Shown here one piece after another: positions 57,825 through 64,000 of a stretch of DNA of 64,000 bases. Both the position numbers and the translations under genes were made by a program. The first letter of the stretch is position 1. Each line of letters opens with the position of its first letter. The DNA comes from Psococerastis gibbosa (Eukaryota > Arthropoda > Insecta > Psocodea > Psocidae). The stretch is taken from the NCBI GenBank assembly GCA_963971405.1, contig OZ020488.1, positions 46,296,888 through 46,360,887 on the forward strand, written 5' to 3'. A model generated the notes under the pieces. That model did not search any database. It saw nothing but the letters and a program-made list of their open reading frames with translations, and was not told the DNA's origin.

Positions 57825-58478
57825 AACTATCGAATTGATTGTTTGATTACTGGTACTATTGTAGGCTGCGTGCCATTGAAGCGATTTTAGTTTCCGTGTA
57901 GCCCAATACAATAAGTGCGCCGTACGCCGTATGGTCACTGTACGATCATTTTCAACTTACAATAATTACTGTAACTATAATGACTGTTCTCACATCATGA
58001 CTTTTATTAATATACGTTGCGGACATGTGGTCGTTGTCGTTTTCTCTGTCTTTTAAGGCATTATTGCACTATAGGCTATGCCAAATGTTTACTTTCTCAT
58101 TAGACCCTTCTTATAGTCATTCATCACTCTTAATTGCAAGTGTAACATCCATCAGCAGGCTTGGCTGAATACACAGAGCATACAATATAATGAGACACAC
58201 ATAATATTCAACATGTAATGTAATGTAGCTGACCAGACTCGGCATTAGATATTCTTTTCGTGGGCTTTCAAACTGTGAATTAAAAATTTAGCTTTCATAC
58301 GACCCCTAGCACCACCCTCCCTGGAAGGTCTCTTACATCGAAAAAGTGTTGTGCTGTGGATAATAATTATAAACCTGGCTGTTTTGTTTGAGATTAATTA
58401 ATGCAACTCTGAAATTTGTTAAATAACTCTGATGTTCAATATAATTTCCGGGATATCAGGGGGGGGGGGGATTGTTGA

Positions 58479-58784
58479 GCTGGCCATTAACCAGTGCTCC
58501 AAACGGACTCGCGCCAAGCCAAATAGCGCGTCCTGTCCCATTTGGCGTTAGCGCCATTTTGAGGGGTCACCACGAAGTACGCTGAACCAGTCGCTCCAAA
58601 TCTTTCAAATTGTACAGTGTAAAAGTACCTCTTCCATATCGTCACACTGTACAATTTGAAAGACTTGGAGCGACTGGTTCAGCATAGTCGTGATGACCCA
58701 TCTAAATGGCGCTAACGCCAAATGGAACAGGACGCGCCATTTGGCTTGGCGCGAGTCTGTTTGGAGCCCTCAAATATGGCCAGC
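58479..58784. mobile_element. 306-bp fold-back MITE
   Basis: Long arms of about 145 bp, from GCTGGCCAT at 58479 to ATGGCCAGC at 58784, read nearly perfectly against each other (ctccaaacggactcgcgcc / ggcgcgagtctgtttggag; cgctccaaatctttcaaatt / aatttgaaagacttggagcg). Centre about 15-20 bp near 58630. No ORF. Confidence 0.9.
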
Positions 58785-58956
58785 TTTATAGCATTCCGGT
58801 CATCCCTCCCAATGCCGCGCTGACCATAAAGTGGAGCAGTCAGCAGTGGGCAATGCATAGGATTCTCTATGTCAGTTTTCATTTTCAAAGTTATATCTCC
58901 ATATAGGCTATATGACTGTCTGTCTATCTATCTACTGACTATCTCTTTATATTTTT

Positions 58957-59275
58957 GCTCTCCAATGTATACCTAGTATAAGGAAAGCTTTGTGATGGTC
59001 CAAATTTTTGATTCCGAGATTTCAACGGATTTACACGTTTTGAGGTCCCAGGAACCCAAAAAAATTGTTTTTACGAAATGTCTGTCTGTCTGTCGCTGTG
59101 TCTGTCTGTCTGTTCCACTCGGTTTTACGAAATGTCTGTCTGTCTGCCTGTCGCTCTGTCTGTCGCTCTGTCTGTCGCTCTGTCTGTATGTTCCTCGATT
59201 CCCGGGCAAACTACTCGGCTGATTTTAATGGTTTGGCATGTAGGTTCACAAAAATCTTACCTCAGAACAATTTAT
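58957..59275 (+). mobile_element. E1 repeat, 5' fragment with expanded microsatellite
   Basis: Starts GCTCTCCAATGTATACCTAG (degraded palindrome). The block 'tttacgaaatgtctgtctgt' occurs twice, showing internal duplication of the microsatellite unit. Breaks off in the 'cttacctcagaacaattt' block where the next copy starts. Confidence 0.82.
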
Positions 59276-60018
59276 GCTTTCCAATTAATACGTAGTATAA
59301 GGAAAGCTTCGTGATGGTCGAGACGTTTTTACGTGGTTTTTACGAAATGTCTGTCGGTCGCTCTGTCTGTCTGTCTGCATGACTGTATGTCTGTCTGTCT
59401 GTCGCTCTGTCTGTGCGTCGATTTCCGGGCAAACTACCCGGTCGATTTTGATGAAATTCGGCATGTAGGTTCACAAAAATCATACCTCGGGACTTTTTTT
59501 TATTTTGGGCTAACTCAATTTGGGGGGGGGGGGGAGTTATTTTCAAAAACCTCCAAAACAACGACTAAAAAAATTATTTTTCTAAAATGGCTGCAACGAT
59601 TTCTTTTAAATTCACATGCAATTTAGTCGTTATTAATGTTAATGAAATTCGGGGAGTCGTTTGCCCCTTGATAGTTTGCTTCCGGGGGTAAAAAAATAAA
59701 AACAACTAAATTTTAATGAAAAATGACTAAGAAATAATTTTTCTTCGAAACCTTTCCATCCATGATTTCTACCTTCAGGCATGTTGTTGGTGTTAAATTG
59801 AGTAACGAAACCGGACAGGTTGCTTTCCCAAAAAACTATTTGGTTTTGTGCAAAAATTCTTTTTTTGAATTAATGATAGAAAATTCACGCTGAAATGCAT
59901 TGCGTGCCCTGCCATTATTGCTGTGTGGTAAAAATTATTTACCATGAAATGACTCATTTTCTCTATCTACTAATTGATAAATTGGAAAGCATGTTCGAGT
60001 AAACTCGGACCGGTTGTT
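59276..60018 (+). mobile_element. E1 repeat, nearly full-length copy
   Basis: Starts GCTTTCCAATTAATACGTAG, with a deletion before the microsatellite, G-run at 59522-59533, subterminal GATAAATTGGAAAGC near 59979, hairpin CGAGTAAACTCG and end CGGACCGGTTGTT. Directly follows the previous fragment in the same orientation. Confidence 0.87.
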
Positions 60019-61100
60019 TATTTGATGGTTGGCGATCGTTTTCGCCATTTTATAGCATATAGTATTATACAGTATGTATGGATCTGTGAAAAGCCGTAAC
60101 TATGTATCAGTTACCATGGGCTCCCATACCTGGGGAGAGAAAAAATATCTATATAATATATATATATAGAAACATAGTCGTTAACAGTCAGAGTAGAAGT
60201 TTAGAAGTAGGAATATACTGTATATGGATATGAAAACAACTTTAGTTACCTCCCCCTAAAAAAAGCATTGTTTCATATGGGTGCTCATGTTAGCCGTTGT
60301 TGAGTGTGTCGGCCCTGTACCGTTGTTAATTACGGCATATCGAGGCCATACACCGAAATTTTAGCCAACCTCATTACAAAACAATCAAATTGGCCGCAAA
60401 TTGGCACTAGCTTCTTACTATAGTGGTGTATCGATTGTTTACAAATAGGCCAACGAATATACAGGGTCCTTTCCTCAACTTATTGTAATAAAGCGACAAA
60501 GCGGCCTGTTAAAAATTAACACTTGAAGAGGAAGCTCACCGTGGACATGGGCGGAAAATGAGGGGTCTGTCTGTCCCTGCCCCCCCCCCCCCAGGATCCT
60601 AAATAATCATATAAATTGATTCACGTGAATCCAGCGCTGTTAGATAGGATAAATTGTGAGAGCAAAATATTCACCCATTGGCAATTATTTACCATAGAAC
60701 TATACTATATTGTAGGAAGTGTCTAATAAATAAATAAATATTAACTTAACAAAATCTTCGTCTGCAAAGTCTATAGTTTTTTGCTGATAGAATGCGAGAA
60801 ACCGAACTATTTCAAGCCAATTATCCTGAAGAAATTCTCACGACCCCCCTTGTTTGCATTCCATTCTTCGCCTTTAAAATCTAACTTACTGCTCGCAAAA
60901 TGAGTAAAACCCAACTATTTCAGGCCTATTTTCCAAATTTTTCACCCGGGGGTCCAGTTGTATTCATTGCCAGTAAAATCAAAACGTTACTACTATCAAA
61001 ATCCGTAAGATCCCACTATTATTAGCCAAATTTTCGAAACTTTTTTCACCCGGGGGAGACCCCCGGGCCCCCTTCGGTCTCCCGAACCCTCCTGCGCAAA
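60019..61100. repeat. Intergenic DNA with diverged GGGGGAGACCCCCGGG subrepeats
   Basis: No gene seen. From about 60545 ('ggacatgggcggaaaatgagg', C-run, 'aggatcct') to 61080 there are at least three units with 'aaaatgcgt/gagtaaaaccc' followed by a G/C palindrome ('cacccgggggagacccccggg' type, at about 60942 and 61047). Same family as inside the 27863 hAT element. Confidence 0.6.
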
Positions 61101-61180
61101 GGACACTGAGTTCATTAATTTAAAAGCTACCTGTGTCCTGCGGCGGGCGGCAGCTCGCCCCTTCGGGGCCTTGCTTTGGG

Positions 61181-61575
61181 AATTACGCAGCTCACATGAC
61201 ACCTGAGAATGGTCGTAGTGGCCCTATTTAGTTGTTGATCCCAAACCAAGCAGGTACCGGCACAGCGGCACTCCACAACGGTCCCCTGCACTTTTCTCTA
61301 ACCAAGCATTCATAAGGGGCAACTTAGGTACCGGCACAGCGGCACTCCACAACTCGTGACCCCTCTAGAACAATCCCCTACACTTAGCTCATGGACATGG
61401 AAGGCTCACCATTCTTTTGTGATGTCCCTTTTTTGAGGTCCGGACACAGGCAAAGAAGAGAATTTCGCTTATAAGCATTGGGCATTACGAAGCTCGCCCC
61501 TTCGGGGCTCGCATGACACGTGAGAATAGTCGTAGTGACCCTATTTAGTTGTTGAACCCAAACCAAGCAGTTACC
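61181..61575. repeat. Local direct repeats with GC hairpins
   Basis: A unit with 'gtcgtagtggccctatttag' and 'cccaaaccaagcag' occurs at about 61181-61256 and about 61484-61575. Both copies are preceded within 50 bp by a 'gctcgccccttcgggg' hairpin. Between them 'taccggcacagcggcactcc' is itself duplicated. It lies next to the Helitron helicase fragment and may be part of that element. Confidence 0.6.
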
Positions 61576-61680
61576 TAACTTCGTCCTGTCTAAAAGATTT
61601 AAAATTTAGCATTTAAAAGTAAGCAATCGCTTTATCGTTATTCATGTGAAACATTATTATTAACAAAACTCAGTTTTAGT

Positions 61681-61814
61681 AGTGCTTTGGGATAAACGAT
61701 GTTTTTTGTTTGATTACCTGGCTTTCCAACACGGGAACAGGCAACATACAATTGACCATGTGAGAAACATGGGTTTTCCAGATTAATTCAACAAACACTT
61801 AATGATTGCCCCTG
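61681..61814 (-). pseudogene. Helitron PIF1-like helicase, C-terminal fragment
   Basis: Minus-strand frame reads QGQSLSVC, a TGA stop, then INLENPCFSHGQLYVACSRV, GKPGNQ and NIVYPKAL. The QGQS...HGQLYVACSRVGKP block is helicase motif V/VI of the Rep-helicase of Helitrons, and the ending before the C-terminus is also typical. One in-frame stop and no upstream Rep domain: a dead remnant. Confidence 0.82.
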
Positions 61815-61839
61815 GGACAAACAACGTTTGTTTTGTTTA

Positions 61840-62070
61840 TAAGGTTTCGAACGCACTTTGCGGTCCTTTGGAATTTATTCCCAGGACCACTCATACGAAA
61901 AAGGCTGTTTTTAGGGTTCTTCCGGTAATTATTCGAATTTTGTTCGCCGTAAAAACCAGCGTTGAACTTCAATGAACATTTAAAAAAAAGAATTGTCCAA
62001 ATTGGTCGAGGCGTTGTTGAGTTATGCGCTTACCAACATTTTGCGATTCAATTTTATATAATAGATTCCT
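61840..62070 (+). repeat. Repeat tail with 'aaattggtcgaggcgttg' motif
   Basis: Ends 'tgagttatgcgcttaccaac', then 'gattcaattttatataatag'. Such 'aattggt(c)...gtt(a)tgcg' tails close several arthropod transposon families. Here it adjoins the Helitron fragment; family assignment is open. Confidence 0.4.
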
Positions 62071-62397
62071 ATCTCAAGTTTTTATATCCTATTTTAGTTA
62101 CTTACTTACTTTAGTTACCGAATGTATCTTTTATTGATTATAACGCAGATGAGACGAATACAGATTAATGACGAAAAATCTGCATTTGCTAATGTTCCTT
62201 TGTATGTGAACTATGGATTCTGTTTTCCTGTTTTCCTGTTTGATAAAATATGTTAAAATAAAATAAAAAAATCATTCATTAAAATCTACCTACCCAAACC
62301 AAATCATAATATGCAGTAAACCTGTGAAAAAAAGACATGTCTGCTAGGACACATGGTAGAAGTGAAACAAGTGAAAAAACTAATGGCAATCAAAATT

Positions 62398-62522
62398 TTT
62401 ACTTGAAGTTTTACGGGTAGGTTTTCAAATTCGGCAAGCACATTAACAATCTGCCAAATTTCATCTGTCAAATTTCAAATTCGACAAGTACACTAACAAT
62501 CTGCCCGTAAAACTTCAAATAA
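62398..62522. repeat. Small inverted repeat with internal direct repeat
   Basis: 'acttgaagttttacgggtag' and 'ctgcccgtaaaacttcaaat' are inverted. Between them 'aaattcg(g/a)caag(c/t)aca' followed by 'ttaacaatctgcc' or 'ctaacaatctgcc' occurs twice in direct orientation. Confidence 0.65.
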
Positions 62523-62544
62523 AAATGTTGTTGCTATTAGTTTT

Positions 62545-62660
62545 TTTTATTTTTTATTACATGCATAGCGTAGGTAGCGTAGAGGAAAAGTAGGGTCTGC
62601 GGTATCTCCCTACACCTGATCGGCCAGGTCCAAAAGGGATTTTTGAAGTGAAAACTTCTT
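62545..62660 (-). repeat. R2 repeat, partial copy
   Basis: Minus strand reads 'aaatcccttttggacctggc', 'cgatcagg', 'gggagataccgcagaccct' and 'ctctacgctacctacgctat', as at 36009 and 42600; similarity stops there. Confidence 0.65.
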
Positions 62661-62734
62661 TAGGCGCACCACATACAGATTTTAGCAGAGTAGTAAGTTG
62701 GGCTAGTTCGACTCGCGTCGCGAGACACGCTCGC

Positions 62735-62772
<38 letters not shown>
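62735..62772. repeat. (TAG)n microsatellite
   Basis: Twelve to thirteen uninterrupted TAG units. Confidence 0.95.
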
Positions 62773-62802
62773 TGGTTGGACACAGTCCCAGGCCACGGTG
62801 TG

Positions 62803-62984
62803 GGCCCATAGGACAGGGGGCCTCCTGATTATAGTGGATTCCGAACCACTTGGGAAACACAGTGAAGTCACACGATTAGTTCGGAGGTGACCAGGACAAG
62901 TCCTACCATGTTTCCCTATCGGCACTGTGCACACTACCAAGTTATCTGCATCTTTGAACCTGCTCTGGTCCGCTGGATTCAACT
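62803..62984 (-). repeat. Left arm of a 180-bp inverted repeat
   Basis: Reverse complement of 63542-63722 with roughly one difference per ten bases. Translated on the minus strand it stays open and encodes NPADQSRFK, DNLVVCTVPIGKHGRTCPGH and SGSESTIIR. The same peptide is encoded by the right arm on the plus strand. Confidence 0.75.
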
Positions 62985-63541
62985 TGGTAAGGCGGCCGGC
63001 GCCACGCTCGCTAGAATGAAGAAAGAAAGAAATAGATAAGAAAGAAGATAGAGGGAACTGAACACTTCTTCAGGCGCACCACACACAGATTTTAACAGGG
63101 CAGTGATTGGGCTGGTTCGACACGCGACACAGGTGAACTGAACACCCCATTTAAATTGTATGGGCGGGTTTAAAGCAACTTTTTGGGAAGATGTCAATTT
63201 AAATTATACCCATGTCTTCGTCTATTCTTCCTCTTTCTGGCCATGCTATACCTGATGTGATAGGGGAAGGGGTTCGACGTTGGGGTGCGCCCAATTTTGC
63301 CGATTTTCGGCAAAAATAGGCCTGTTTCAGCAGCGTTTTATGAGGGGTTAATATCAATTTGAAATCTTCAAACTACTTTAGTTCTTTTCCACCTTTCTTA
63401 CTCTTTCAGACATATATTCAGTTTTACTATCCGCCTCTTCGTTCAGGCTCAGGTGAGTGTGTAAGTCATCCGTGTTTCGGCGGAAAACAGGTTCAGAGGG
63501 TGCATTTACCATTACATGCATAGAGTCGGCCACCATACCAT

Positions 63542-63722
63542 GTTGAATCCAGCGGACCAGAGCAGGTTCAAAGCTGCAGATAACTTGGTCGTGTGCACAG
63601 TGCCGGTAGGGAAACACGGTAGGACTTGTCCTGGTCACCTCCGAACTATTCGTGTGACTTTACTGCGTTTCCCAAGTGGTTCGGAGTCCACTATAATCAG
63701 GATGTCCACTGTCCTATGGGCT
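63542..63722 (+). repeat. Right arm of a 180-bp inverted repeat
   Basis: See the left arm. The spacer (about 557 bp) contains a diverged second copy (63053-63133) of 62644-62725 ('aggcgcaccaca.acagattt'), so the block has both direct and inverted internal duplication. Product unknown. The opposite strand of this arm is also open. Confidence 0.75.
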
Positions 63723-64000
63723 GGCATAGGAGAGTCAAGTCGGGGTCGCTCTATGGGCCCAAATGAGGCCTAAGTCGTTATTAACCCGACGAACACTACT
63801 ACTACTACTACATGCATGGAGTAAAACAATTCCACAGCCTGCAATTTTCAACTGAAATGAATTTTTAATGTTTCATTATAAGGAGTATGAATTAAGGTTT
63901 CAAACGAATATAAATACATAGTTTAAAATGTACCCCTTCACCCATTAAGCACGAGTAGAACACAAAATTAGTAAACTGAGACGCATTTCCAGCAATCCCA
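63723..64000. other. Window end, nothing recognised
   Basis: AT-rich with a short (CTA)n at about 63796-63810. No gene or repeat terminus is visible. Confidence 0.5.

Noticed and set aside
62570..62600. (TAGCG)n near 62.57 kb as an extension of the 30.4-kb pentanucleotide array
   Set aside because: Only two or three units, and they belong to the R2 repeat sequence.

Overview
The window is nuclear DNA of a multicellular animal. The host genes have short exons with GT-AG introns, introns are long and full of transposable elements, and there are AATAAA signals, arthropod-type initiators (TCAGT) and apolipoprotein-D-type lipocalin and GH16 genes. An arthropod, most likely a crustacean, fits best; this is inferred from protein style and repeat content, not proven.

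Host genes, all on the + strand. (1) The last two coding exons of an unrecognised basic, proline/alanine-rich protein, with its 3' UTR (2125-3701). (2) A tandem array of three six-exon GH16 genes (beta-1,3-glucanase / beta-glucan-recognition type): A 17009-22911 (344 aa), B 25726-30256 (342 aa), C 36937-41693 (342 aa). Intron phases are identical (2,2,1,2,0), and all three have a signal peptide and both glutamates of the ExDxxE catalytic motif. (3) A three-exon secreted lipocalin, 45480-48505 (227 aa), with a decayed tandem copy of part of exon 3 just upstream of the real exon. GH16 enzymes of this type cleave or bind beta-1,3-glucans (laminarin, fungal walls), so the array is probably a digestive or antifungal locus. 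No functional link to the lipocalin is visible.

Mobile DNA dominates the rest. A complete Ty3/gypsy element (8094-13384, minus) has LTRs that look identical and a 4-bp target duplication. A complete hAT transposon (32201-35967) has an intact 814-codon transposase and a perfect 8-bp target duplication. There are several non-autonomous hAT elements with 8-bp duplications (24771-25651, 27863-28589, 44572-44754, 6647-6951 and its duplicate 15488-15814), a deleted mariner (44085-45171) carrying a nested hAT MITE, a Helitron helicase fragment (61681-61814), tRNA-derived SINEs, and several fold-back elements, including a 1.45-kb palindrome ending about 20 bp before a GH16-C splice acceptor.

The most distinctive signal is a repeat here called E1, about 0.85-1.0 kb when full length, with about ten full or partial copies. 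It has a 32-nt palindromic 5' end, a 13-bp subterminal inverted repeat, an internal GTCT/CAGA microsatellite and a small 3' hairpin. Two paralogous empty sites in the window suggest insertion into T-rich sequence without target duplication. That architecture resembles Helentron-associated elements (HINE/DINE-1 type) and may be an undescribed family.

Layout: 1-4.7 kb end of gene 1; 4.7-16.4 kb a segmental duplication (5505-7333 and 14265-16190) around the gypsy element; 16.4-41.8 kb the GH16 array; 42-45.3 kb a repeat nest; 45.5-48.6 kb the lipocalin; 48.6-64 kb no supported gene, mostly old repeats.
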